A DNA stretch of 64,000 nucleotides, taken from Pseudoalteromonas sp. UG3-2 (GTDB lineage: Bacteria > Pseudomonadota > Gammaproteobacteria > Enterobacterales > Alteromonadaceae). Positions 1-7,540 of the stretch are shown here, in pieces; positions within the stretch are counted from its first letter, which is position 1; each line of letters begins with the position of its first letter. Where the stretch lies: positions 1,488,001 to 1,552,000 of the forward strand of contig NZ_JAWLJU010000002.1 in NCBI RefSeq assembly GCF_037120705.1. Reading direction: 5' to 3'. The notes under the pieces are model-generated. The model had not been told where the DNA came from. It searched no databases and saw nothing but the letters and a program-made list of their open reading frames with translations. The translations under genes were made by a program, and so were the position numbers.

Positions 1-44
1 GCAGCACAGACACTTGTTCAACGACACAAACGGTGGTGTTCTAA
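1..44 (+). CDS. possible 3' end of an upstream gene (partial)
   Basis: One forward frame (from base 3) is open from the window edge to a TAA at 42-44, and a strong terminator follows 16 bases later. That arrangement suggests the last dozen or so codons of a gene that begins outside the window. The visible residues are too few to recognise a family. The other two frames stay open longer, so the frame choice rests only on the stop and terminator position. Confidence 0.25.
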   Translation, partial: STDTCSTTQTVVF

Positions 45-60
45 CCTCCAACCAATTGCA

Positions 61-90
61 AAATGCCGGTCACTTTGACCGGCATTTTTT
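61..90 (+). terminator. Rho-independent terminator of the upstream gene
   Basis: A perfect 12-bp stem (61-72 pairs with 76-87) with a three-base loop is followed by a run of T to base 90. The left arm begins with A residues, so it could also work weakly in the reverse direction. Bases 91-301 hold no gene; they are the upstream region of the glutathione transferase gene. Confidence 0.85.
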
Positions 91-301
91 ATGTCCCTAC
101 ACCAGTGCTATGGCTACTGATTTTACTTTTTTAAACGTGCCGAAGTAATCGTAATGAACGAAGCGACATTAGCAAACGTAGTGATGGCTAAGAGCGAAAC
201 CAATAAGGATGTGAACAGATAGGACTTTTATCCACTGTTCATTTTCTTTTCACTTCGAGTGTCTATACTAATGATTAGTTTAGTGACAGAAGGAGTCTTA
301 C

Positions 302-1177
302 ATGAGTACATCGGGTTATACCCCACCCAAAGTATGGCAACACGCTTGGCAAACGGATGATGGCAATAAGTTTGCTAACATTAACCGCCCCACGGCAGGT
401 GCCAGATATCAACAGTCACTCCCTCAAGGTAAACACCCCCTGCAACTTTACTCCCTAGCCACACCCAATGGCGTTAAGGTCACCATATTATTAGAAGAAC
501 TGCTTGCTGCTGGCCGCAGTGACGCCGAGTACGATGCCTTTCTAATCGATATTATGGCTGGAGAGCAATTTAGTTCTGGTTTTGTTGCACTAAATCCTAA
601 CTCCAAAATCCCAGCCTTATTGGATACCAGTACAGAAACACCAACCAAAGTGTTCGAGTCAGGCTCTATCTTGCTGTACCTCGCGGAAAAATTTAATGCT
701 TTTATCCCGCAAGACTCGGCAAAACGCACCGAATGTTTAAACTGGCTATTTTGGCAAATGGGCGCCGCCCCCTTGCTTGGCGGTGGCTTCGGTCATTTTT
801 ATGCCTATGCACCAGAGTACTTCGAGTACCCAATTAATCGTTACACTATGGAAGTAAAGCGGCAACTCGATATGCTTAACCAACATTTGGCTAATAATCA
901 GTATATGTGTGGCGATGAGTATACCATTGCCGATATGGCCATTTGGCCTTGGTATGGCGTACTTGCGCAGGGGCACCTGTATGATGCCGCAGAGTTTCTC
1001 GACGTCAATGGCTATGAGCATGTCATCCGCTGGGCAGGCGAAATTGCTGCGCGCCCGGCTGTACAGCGTGGCAAGATGGTGAACCGAACTTGGGGAGAGC
1101 CCCATGAACAGCTACACGAGCGACATGATGCCAGTGATTTTGATAGCAAAACACAAGATAAGCTAAACTCTGACTAA
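302..1177 (+). CDS. yghU: YghU-type glutathione S-transferase / disulfide-bond reductase
   Basis: A 291-residue cytosolic protein matching E. coli YghU (288 aa) almost end to end by recall, including the N-terminal NINRP segment, the TPNGVKVTI stretch of the thioredoxin-like domain, FESGSILLYLAEKF, and the C-terminal LHERHDASDF tail. YghU is a nu-class glutathione transferase that binds two glutathione molecules and has disulfide reductase and organic hydroperoxidase activity. The thioredoxin-like domain covers about residues 45-130 and the helical domain about 140-265. The ATG start is preceded by AGAAGGAGT at a good distance. It is a single-gene unit with terminators on both sides. Confidence 0.93.
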   Translation: MSTSGYTPPKVWQHAWQTDDGNKFANINRPTAGARYQQSLPQGKHPLQLYSLATPNGVKVTILLEELLAAGRSDAEYDAFLIDIMAGEQFSSGFVALNPNSKIPALLDTSTETPTKVFESGSILLYLAEKFNAFIPQDSAKRTECLNWLFWQMGAAPLLGGGFGHFYAYAPEYFEYPINRYTMEVKRQLDMLNQHLANNQYMCGDEYTIADMAIWPWYGVLAQGHLYDAAEFLDVNGYEHVIRWAGEIAARPAVQRGKMVNRTWGEPHEQLHERHDASDFDSKTQDKLNSD

Positions 1178-1184
1178 TCATCCA

Positions 1185-1212
1185 GCGCCGCTGCCCTGCG
1201 GCGCCTTCTCTT
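1185..1212 (+). terminator. terminator after yghU
   Basis: A 7-bp GC stem (1185-1191 with 1198-1204) with a six-base loop starts 7 bases after the stop codon and is followed by a pyrimidine-rich tail. The T run is short, so termination may be partial. Confidence 0.6.
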
Positions 1213-1270
1213 CACAACCCTTCTTACTTTAAAGCATATAATCACCACCGCGGTCACCCACTCTGGGGTT

Positions 1271-1299
1271 TTGACGTTATCCCCTATCTAGATTTATTT
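1271..1299 (+). promoter_or_regulatory. candidate promoter for yeiP
   Basis: TTGACG (1271-1276) is followed after 17 bases by TTATTT (1294-1299), a good -35 with a weak -10. A better -10 hexamer, TATAAT at 1237-1242, lies upstream but has no well-spaced -35. Either could drive yeiP. Confidence 0.35.
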
Positions 1300-1362
1300 A
1301 CGCTCGCAAAAAGCCCTAAAAGTGATTATATTTAAGCAACTTTTTTGTGTTAGGAAGAACTC

Positions 1363-1932
1363 ATGCCCAAGGCTAGTGAAATAAAAAAACATGCTGCCAT
1401 TGAATACAACGGCCGCGTAATGATTGTTAGAGACATTGAACGCTCAGTACCACAAGGTCGTGCTGGCGGCAGCTTATATCGTATGCGGATGTATGATGTG
1501 GTTGATAACTCTAAAGTTGACCACACCTTTAAAGCTGAAGAAATGCTAACGTTAGCCGACCTAAATCGTCGCGGCGCTACGCTCTCATATATTGATGGCG
1601 ATGAATACGTGTTTATGGATGACGAAGATTACACGCCTTACCACCTTAATAAAGACAGCATCGCTGAACAGCTGCTGTTTATCGACGAAGCCACTCAAGG
1701 CTTATCCGTGGTACTGGTACACGGCTCTCCAGTGTCTATCGACTTGCCATCAAGCGTGGAATTAGTCATTACAGAGACGTCACCGTCGATTAAAGGCGCT
1801 TCTGCCAGTGCGAGAACCAAGCCTGCCACCCTAACAACGGGTTTAGTGGTACAAGTACCAGAGCACATCTCAAGCGGTGATAAAATTAAAATCAATACCG
1901 CTGAATCTAAATTTATGGGTCGCGCCGACTAA
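1363..1932 (+). CDS. yeiP: elongation factor P-like protein YeiP
   Basis: A 189-residue protein with the three-domain EF-P architecture: N-terminal KOW-like domain (about 1-65), then two OB-fold domains. It carries the YeiP signatures [12 protein letters not shown] and [15 protein letters not shown], and ends in YMGRAD-like FMGRAD as in E. coli YeiP (190 aa). EF-P family proteins bind stalled ribosomes between the P and E sites; the specific role of YeiP is less well known. The start is supported by AGGAAG upstream. It appears to be transcribed alone and stops at a terminator shared with a convergent gene. Confidence 0.92.
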   Translation: MPKASEIKKHAAIEYNGRVMIVRDIERSVPQGRAGGSLYRMRMYDVVDNSKVDHTFKAEEMLTLADLNRRGATLSYIDGDEYVFMDDEDYTPYHLNKDSIAEQLLFIDEATQGLSVVLVHGSPVSIDLPSSVELVITETSPSIKGASASARTKPATLTTGLVVQVPEHISSGDKIKINTAESKFMGRAD

Positions 1933-1966
1933 TACCAACCCGCATTAATGCACACTTAATTAAGCA
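1930..1966 (+). repeat. internally deleted remnant of the 164-bp foldback repeat
   Basis: The 5' end (about 1930-1948) matches the left arm of the repeats at 18627 and 60135. Bases 1953-1965 match their conserved CACTTAATTAAGC segment near the right arm. The 120 or so bases between are missing. The remnant overlaps the stop codon of yeiP by a few bases. Confidence 0.6.
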
Positions 1967-1969
1967 CTG

Positions 1970-1993
1970 GGCAGGGTCAACCTGCCTTTTTTT
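1970..1993 (+). terminator. terminator of yeiP
   Basis: A stem of six base pairs (1970-1975 with 1981-1986) and five-base loop is followed by seven T residues. The T run reaches the stop codon of the convergent ligase gene. Confidence 0.8.
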
Positions 1994-2819
1994 ATAGTGC
2001 TGGTCTCACTCGCAAAAAGCGCGCAAACCTCGGCTTGCCAAACTTGGTATAACCTTGGTAACGAAACGTGATGCGACTGCCAATCGCTGGCGGCGCTTTG
2101 CGCTCGGCATCGCTGAAACCAGTGCCGATTTTAAATTGCTTACCTCGCTCGTCCTTTACCAACAACGACCCCATCATGCCTTGGTATTTGCCATTACCGG
2201 GTAAGTGCTTGAGCACGATGGCCTCGGCGTCTTGATAAGGCTTATACTTGACGATGTCATCGCTGCGGCCTGCTTTATGTAAGGCACTTTTGCGATGCAA
2301 CATCACTCCTTCAGCGCCCTTATCTAGCACCGCGTGATAATAGCGATTTAACGCTTGACGGTTTTGCAACGCAAGCTGCTCTACAGCTTGAATATGAGGG
2401 ATATTTAACTCGTCAATAAGGCGTTTATAATGCTGATAGCGCCTATCAAAAGGAGTCGTTTTATCGGGAGCATCAAAAATATAATAGGTGATTTGCCGCC
2501 AATGGCTATCGTTTGGTTGCTGACGGCGAGCAACCCCACTGACAAAGGCAAAGTTTTTGTAGCCTGCCCATAACTCACCATCTAACCAAACATTGGGCAA
2601 GTCTTGCGTAAACCAATCTGGCGCATGGATCACATGACCACCACGACTAAGCAGCCTCTTACCATTCCACACTGCCCTGACGCCATCGTATTTTTCACTC
2701 ACTAAATAATCTGATATGGCTTCATGACCTTGATAAATAGCGGCAAGTTGAGTAGCTGGAGGCTCGGCACTAAACAGTGAAAAGCTGTAAAAAAGCAGTC
2801 CTAAAAGCATCGTTTTCAT
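1992..2819 (-). CDS. periplasmic ATP-dependent DNA ligase (LigE/Lig B-type)
   Basis: A minimal ATP-dependent DNA ligase that seals nicks through a lysine-AMP intermediate. The nucleotidyltransferase motifs are all visible: motif I EKYDGVR (Lys about residue 43), motif III with LDGELW, motif IV EGVMLH, motif V VKYKPYQDAEA. An OB-fold follows at about 200-275. The chosen ATG (residue 11 of the longest frame) is preceded by AAGGA and begins a clear signal peptide (MKTMLLGLLFYSFSLFSA). Export is typical of the Haemophilus/Vibrio-type ligases of this size, which are linked with DNA taken up from outside; that role is inference here. The longer start at 2849 lacks a good ribosome site. Confidence 0.88.
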   Translation of the reverse strand: MKTMLLGLLFYSFSLFSAEPPATQLAAIYQGHEAISDYLVSEKYDGVRAVWNGKRLLSRGGHVIHAPDWFTQDLPNVWLDGELWAGYKNFAFVSGVARRQQPNDSHWRQITYYIFDAPDKTTPFDRRYQHYKRLIDELNIPHIQAVEQLALQNRQALNRYYHAVLDKGAEGVMLHRKSALHKAGRSDDIVKYKPYQDAEAIVLKHLPGNGKYQGMMGSLLVKDERGKQFKIGTGFSDAERKAPPAIGSRITFRYQGYTKFGKPRFARFLRVRPAL

Positions 2820-2902
2820 AGCAATATCCTTTGCAGTGAAGAGTAACATCTAACTGCTTAAACATTGCACAGCTTAGCTAATTTGTAAAACCTCTTTCAT
2901 GG

Positions 2903-3550
2903 CTAATTTCTAAGCCACTGATAAAACGCTGCTAAATTATTAAATTGCTGATCCGCTATGCTTAAATCTTGCACCTGAGAATGGCTATTGGGAATAGCCA
3001 CCGCACACAGCCCAGCAGACTTTGCTGATTGCAACCCTGTGTGGCTGTCTTCAATGGCAACAGCTTGGCTGGCGGCGACCCCAAGCTGCGCTAACGCTTG
3101 TAGGTATGGCTCTGGGTGAGGTTTTGGCTGTTCAACATCGTCTTTACAGATCACCACATCAAACAGTGGCAAGAGATCATGGCTGGTTAACGCTGGAATG
3201 GCTTCAGCACGGCTGCTCCCCGTCACCAAAGCGATGGGCATTTGCTTGGCACTTTGCTCAACAACGGTTTGAGCGAAAGGCATGAGGGTCGGCGCCACTT
3301 CGCTTGCCACGGTAACAAAGTGTGCATTTTTATCATCACACAAAGAGGCTGCCGATGGCGCTAGCTGATGTCGCTGCTTGAGTATGTTTGCCGCCTCCAA
3401 GGTCGGCACACCAGAAAACTCATGACAAAACGCTTGCTCAGAGTAAGATATCCCAAGAGGTGCCAAGACTTGCATCCAACTTTGATAGTGCAATGCCTCT
3501 GAATCCACTAAGGTGCCATCAAAATCAAATAGTACCGCTTGAAAACGCAT
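2903..3550 (-). CDS. HAD-superfamily hydrolase, beta-phosphoglucomutase-like
   Basis: A 215-residue HAD subfamily I phosphatase. Motif I is DFDGTLVDSE (nucleophile Asp about 9, acid/base Asp two residues on), followed by an alpha-helical cap (about 17-85). Motif II is TGSSRAE, the motif III lysine lies in KPHPEPY, and motif IV is AIEDSHTG. This pattern is typical of sugar-phosphate phosphatases and beta-phosphoglucomutases such as E. coli YqaB/YniC; the substrate cannot be read from sequence. It is on the same strand as the ligase but 83 bases upstream, so co-transcription is possible. Confidence 0.85.
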   Translation of the reverse strand: MRFQAVLFDFDGTLVDSEALHYQSWMQVLAPLGISYSEQAFCHEFSGVPTLEAANILKQRHQLAPSAASLCDDKNAHFVTVASEVAPTLMPFAQTVVEQSAKQMPIALVTGSSRAEAIPALTSHDLLPLFDVVICKDDVEQPKPHPEPYLQALAQLGVAASQAVAIEDSHTGLQSAKSAGLCAVAIPNSHSQVQDLSIADQQFNNLAAFYQWLRN

Positions 3551-3655
3551 TATACCCTCTACCTTACTCTTACTTTGCTAAATTCAAGCTAGAAGCGCTG
3601 AACGGCTCAGCCCACCCAGCTCAAGTGTGTTTATAGTGTGCCTAGTATTAGGCTA

Positions 3656-3955
3656 TTATTGTTGCAGACCAGCAGGTGGCTCTGCCGACGCTTCCTCGCC
3701 CGACTCCACTTCAACCAAGGTGTAACCCCGAGGCTGTCTAACCACTTTTAAAATGGGTTTTTCGAAAGCAGATTGTAACCTTTGGCTATCGGCCTGCAAT
3801 TCTTCTATGGTACGCCCAAAAGGTGCGGCACCAGTTTCAGACCAATTCGTCACCTTACCGTTAAGGTTATATTCTACTTCATGAATTTGATAGAGCTCAG
3901 GCTCTGTTTTGGTTGCTTCACAGAAAATCACACGGTAATTCCAAAAACCTGACAT
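3656..3955 (-). CDS. conserved hypothetical protein
   Basis: A 99-residue soluble protein (from MSGFWNYRV). It has no signal peptide or membrane segment. The body reads like a small single-domain protein with alternating beta strands and one helix (EELQADSQRLQSAF), and the tail is acidic and proline-rich (about 85-99). I do not recognise a named family with certainty. GGGAG lies five bases before the chosen ATG, which favours it over the ATG five codons upstream. It stands between a HAD phosphatase and a TonB receptor, all on the same strand, but the receptor's terminator isolates it from upstream. Confidence 0.65.
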   Translation of the reverse strand: MSGFWNYRVIFCEATKTEPELYQIHEVEYNLNGKVTNWSETGAAPFGRTIEELQADSQRLQSAFEKPILKVVRQPRGYTLVEVESGEEASAEPPAGLQQ

Positions 3956-3999
3956 AGCGACTCCCATCATAAAAATGTCAAAATAAAAGCTGATAGTAA

Positions 4000-4027
4000 A
4001 AAGCCCGCATTAAGCGGGCTTTGGCAT
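4000..4027 (-). terminator. terminator of the TonB-dependent receptor gene
   Basis: A perfect 9-bp stem (4000-4008 with 4014-4022) with a five-base loop. Read on the minus strand it is followed by a T run after the GC-rich arm. It sits about 30 bases past the receptor stop codon. Confidence 0.85.
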
Positions 4028-4053
4028 ATTCATTATAATCACTGTGGTGTGAA

Positions 4054-6348
4054 TTAGAAGAATTTTACTTTAAATTCTGCACCAACAAAGCGCTCTTGAT
4101 TCAGCATACCGGTGTTGTTGTTGAAATCAACACCACCAATAACAACCTGCTCGTCAAATAAGTTGCGAGCAAATACTGATACTTCGTATTCATTGTCACC
4201 GGAGAACCATAGGTAACCAGCTCGTAGACCCGTTTCAAACAGAGCTTCACCTTCAAACTCTACCGATTTATACAAGAAGAAGTCGATTTCGCTGCGGTAT
4301 GACATATCGCCGTATACAAAGAACTCACCATTTTCAGTTTCTTTGGTATAGCGTAATGTTGCATTGGCAATCCACTCTGGCGCGTGTGGCAGGCTGTTGC
4401 CATCCAAAATTGCACGTGGTTCAGGACCAAATGAACCCTCAACCATGTATGTCGGATCAGTTACCGTACACTGACCGCACACTGCTACAGCTAGCTCGTC
4501 ATCTTGTAGTTCAGTATTATTGTAACTCAGGTTGAATGTTGCGTTTAGCTCATCCGTTAGCACCCACTCGGTATCAAGCTCAAAGCCATAGCCTGTGGTT
4601 TTGTCAGCATTGACTAGACGGTTAAAGTTAGAGCCACCACCTACAGCAGTAAGCTGTTGGTCATTCATCTGATAGTAGAAAACCGTTGCGTTAACACGGC
4701 CAGAGCCATCTAGCACATCTGATTTGATGCCCGCCTCGATGGAGTTAGTGGTTTCAGATTCAGCAACCGTTGCTTCATCACCGAACAAGATGCGACCCTG
4801 AACACTTGGTGCACGGAAGCCGTTAGCAATACGACCAAATAGATTCACATCATCGGTTAATTTATAAGTAGCACTTAAGTCCCAGCTAACGTGGCTATCA
4901 CTTGGGTTTGCCCACACTTCTTTAAAATCAGCTGCGCCAGCAGGGCTTTGAGTACGTTTAGCATAAAAGTCTTTTTCGTCATCAGAGTAACGAAGTCCAG
5001 CAGTCACTTTCAGATCATCAGATACCGTATAATCAAACGAGCCGAACAGCGCCCATGCTGAAGTGTCTTGCTCTTGGATAGCATATCCATTTTGCAAACC
5101 GTACTGCATTGCAGCAACATCGTACGCGGTACTATCGAAGTTATAACTTTCAATAGTCAGGTCTTCTTCAAATAAAAACACACCAACTTGGTAGTTATAA
5201 TCACCGGCAAGGTTGCTTGATAAGCGCAATTCTTGAGTATATTGATTATGATCCGGTAATACGTCTGCAGTTTCTGCATTAAAGAAGATCAGGCCTGGAC
5301 CACTGACACCATTGTCATCAGGGCCATAACCGCCATCTACATCAGCACGCGAGTAGATTTCAGCATTCTCCCAAGCAGAGATTGACGTTACCGTATGCTC
5401 ATTCAGATCCCACTCTAGCTTTAAACTCAAGCCTTGGGTTTCAACTTGCTGAGTCGCACGCGAAGCAGCGTCTTGATAAACCACGTCGTTGTCATAAATT
5501 GGGTTGATGTTATTGCTGCCAGCTTCAATTAAGTTGGCGCGGAATGCGATAGGACGACCATCAAGCTCACGATAATGGTAGTTAAGTAGGCCGTCGAAGT
5601 TATCACCTTCATATAAGAACTGCACACGTACAGCTTGCTCGCTGTAGCCACCTAGTGAGTCTTCTTTTTCAAAGCCTGGGGCTTTAACGTCGATGTAGTC
5701 TTCTTTTTCTTGCCACAGCGCTGAAATACGAGTTGATAAGCGATCCGTTACTGAACCACCTACCGCGCCTTCAAAGTCAGTGGCACCGCGGCTACCATAT
5801 GAAAGGGCTGCATAACCATCAAAGTCTTGGCTAGGCTTAACTGTATCAAACTTTACTAGACCTGCAGGCGTGTTACGACCGAATAGTGTGCCCTGAGGAC
5901 CACGCAACACTTCGATGCGTGCAATATCAAAAACTGGGAAGCCTTTAAGGATCGGGTTTTCTTGAACCACTTCATCGACAACCAACGAAACCGGTTGTGA
6001 TGCGTTTAGATCGAAATCCGTGTTACCTAAACCACGAACGTAAAAGCGTGGGAAAGTACGACCAAAAGAAGATTCCACAGATAAACTTGGAATTTTCGCG
6101 TTCATGAAGCGAATATCCATACCCGCAGAACTATAAGCGTTTAAGCCATCACCTTGCAGTGCTGATACTGAAACAGGCACCTCTTGTGCGTTCTCAACAC
6201 GCTTACGCGCAGTAATCTGAATTACTTCTAGTTGGTTTGATTTTGCTTGCTCTTCTTCAGCAAGGGCAGAAAATGAAGTACCTGCTACAGCAGAGAACAA
6301 CGTAGCATTGATTAACGTTGCTAACGTGGATCTTTTCATTGCTTTCAT
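4054..6348 (-). CDS. TonB-dependent outer-membrane receptor
   Basis: An outer-membrane active transporter of about 764 residues from the chosen start. A signal peptide (MKRSTLATLINATLFSAVAGTS...) is followed by a TonB-box-like segment (EVIQITARKR). Then come the plug domain (about 40-160, with RIEVLRGPQGTLFGRNTPAG) and a 22-strand barrel that ends in the expected aromatic C-terminus (KVKFF). PQGTLFGRNTPAG and the IQITARKR start are typical of the large marine family of receptors for carbohydrate or other organic ligands, rather than classical siderophore receptors. The substrate is not deducible. The longest frame starts at 6480, but its first 44 residues are basic and not signal-like. No transport or catabolic genes are adjacent. 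Confidence 0.88.
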   Translation of the reverse strand: MKAMKRSTLATLINATLFSAVAGTSFSALAEEEQAKSNQLEVIQITARKRVENAQEVPVSVSALQGDGLNAYSSAGMDIRFMNAKIPSLSVESSFGRTFPRFYVRGLGNTDFDLNASQPVSLVVDEVVQENPILKGFPVFDIARIEVLRGPQGTLFGRNTPAGLVKFDTVKPSQDFDGYAALSYGSRGATDFEGAVGGSVTDRLSTRISALWQEKEDYIDVKAPGFEKEDSLGGYSEQAVRVQFLYEGDNFDGLLNYHYRELDGRPIAFRANLIEAGSNNINPIYDNDVVYQDAASRATQQVETQGLSLKLEWDLNEHTVTSISAWENAEIYSRADVDGGYGPDDNGVSGPGLIFFNAETADVLPDHNQYTQELRLSSNLAGDYNYQVGVFLFEEDLTIESYNFDSTAYDVAAMQYGLQNGYAIQEQDTSAWALFGSFDYTVSDDLKVTAGLRYSDDEKDFYAKRTQSPAGAADFKEVWANPSDSHVSWDLSATYKLTDDVNLFGRIANGFRAPSVQGRILFGDEATVAESETTNSIEAGIKSDVLDGSGRVNATVFYYQMNDQQLTAVGGGSNFNRLVNADKTTGYGFELDTEWVLTDELNATFNLSYNNTELQDDELAVAVCGQCTVTDPTYMVEGSFGPEPRAILDGNSLPHAPEWIANATLRYTKETENGEFFVYGDMSYRSEIDFFLYKSVEFEGEALFETGLRAGYLWFSGDNEYEVSVFARNLFDEQVVIGGVDFNNNTGMLNQERFVGAEFKVKFF

Positions 6349-6712
6349 GTTGGATTTCGACCTTTTAGTGCACTCTATGTTCAACGGTATATGTTTTGGG
6401 CGCCGTTTCACGTGGCGTGAACGTTCAATTTTACGCGTTTTTCTATTAACGCGGACCTTGCAATTGAGAGTGCGATACAAATTTGCACGGCTGAACGAGA
6501 CGGCGCTAATTATAGCAGCAAATTTTTACTTTGCTTCATAAACCGAACTAAAAAAGTCAATTTTTTTACAACTTTTAGCTATGTTAGCTGACAGTTCACA
6601 ACATTTAGCAACAAAAAACCACAGAAAGCGGACATTTGTCCTTTCGAAAACCAAGCACAAATGTTCACCTTTCTAATTTTTACCGGCAACAGAAACAACA
6701 CCAATTAGTGCG

Positions 6713-6734
6713 ATCACGAGGTCGAATTCGTGAT
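6713..6734. promoter_or_regulatory. 7-bp inverted repeat (candidate operator)
   Basis: ATCACGA at 6713-6719 and its exact complement TCGTGAT at 6728-6734 are separated by eight bases. It lies in the 577-bp gene-free region 6349-6925 between the receptor start and the end of sixA, about 365 bases upstream of the receptor start. No known regulator site was matched. Confidence 0.35.
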
Positions 6735-6801
6735 TACTCATAATAGATGCTGTGATGCTTTGCCACTTGCGCCCAAACAAGAACCAAAGCATAGTCGGTA
6801 A

Positions 6802-6815
6802 CGGTAATATTACCG
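6802..6815. promoter_or_regulatory. perfect 14-bp palindrome (candidate operator)
   Basis: CGGTAATATTACCG is a perfect palindrome in the same gene-free stretch upstream of the receptor. The rest of 6349-6925 is AT-rich with no open frame of note, and I found no Fur-like site. It is placed to bind a dimeric regulator, but the regulator is unknown. Confidence 0.4.
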
Positions 6816-6925
6816 CAAGTCGTTACTGGTCAATAAGACAGTGGCAGAATAGTAAAGTTCAATCTAAATTAGAAATAGGACATTAGACCGATTTAAGGAA
6901 AAAAACCGGCCTGAGTTTAATCGCT

Positions 6926-7393
6926 TCAGCGCTCTGGGGTTTCCATTGCTACAAACTCGGCGCGGCCAGACTCTTCATTGTAATTAATCACCGCGATCGC
7001 TGCGGTATTAAAAATAGGCATATTGTCTGGGCACAATTGATCGACTAGATAGCTGACGATGGGCATGTGTGCCACCAGCAACCAAGTGTTTAACTGCGGG
7101 TTTAATGAGATTAAGGTTTCAAGATAATCAATAGCCGTATTTGCCGTACCACTTGGCACAATATCTTCACAGGTTTCCACAAATTGTGGGGATTGTGGCT
7201 GCAACACCTGGGCTGCCGTTTGCTGGGCACGTACAAATGGGCTGATCAATGCCGCATCAACTTGATAATGCTGCTTTAACCAAGTGGCCATTTGTTGTGC
7301 TTGCTGTACTCCGTGCTCGGTTAACTCCCTGTTGGCATCAGTGCTGCGCAGCGCTTGCGCTTCGCCATGACGCATAATCAGGATTGTCTTCAT
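6926..7393 (-). CDS. sixA: phosphohistidine phosphatase SixA
   Basis: A 155-residue histidine phosphatase of the short SixA type. The catalytic RHG motif is at MRHGEA near the N-terminus, and the second catalytic His is in VAHMPIVSYL (about residue 110). SixA removes phosphate from histidine residues of phosphotransfer proteins; in E. coli it acts on NPr of the nitrogen PTS and was first described for ArcB. The length matches the family (about 160 aa). The start at MKTILIMRHGEA fits family alignment; a GTG four codons upstream is an alternative. It is divergent from the M16 protease gene. Confidence 0.88.
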   Translation of the reverse strand: MKTILIMRHGEAQALRSTDANRELTEHGVQQAQQMATWLKQHYQVDAALISPFVRAQQTAAQVLQPQSPQFVETCEDIVPSGTANTAIDYLETLISLNPQLNTWLLVAHMPIVSYLVDQLCPDNMPIFNTAAIAVINYNEESGRAEFVAMETPER

Positions 7394-7540
7394 ACTATTC
7401 AGCACCTTATGATTAATTTAGACTAAACCGGTAGCTAAATCACCAGTTTGTTCGCTATATTAAAACAAATGAAGCATTAACGGGAAATGAAATTCCAGTT
7501 ACCTGCAATTACTTTTAACTAATTTATCGGCAGCAGCGTA

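Noticed and set aside
4299..4535. forward frame within the TonB receptor
   Set aside because: Shadow frame of a well-supported outer-membrane receptor.
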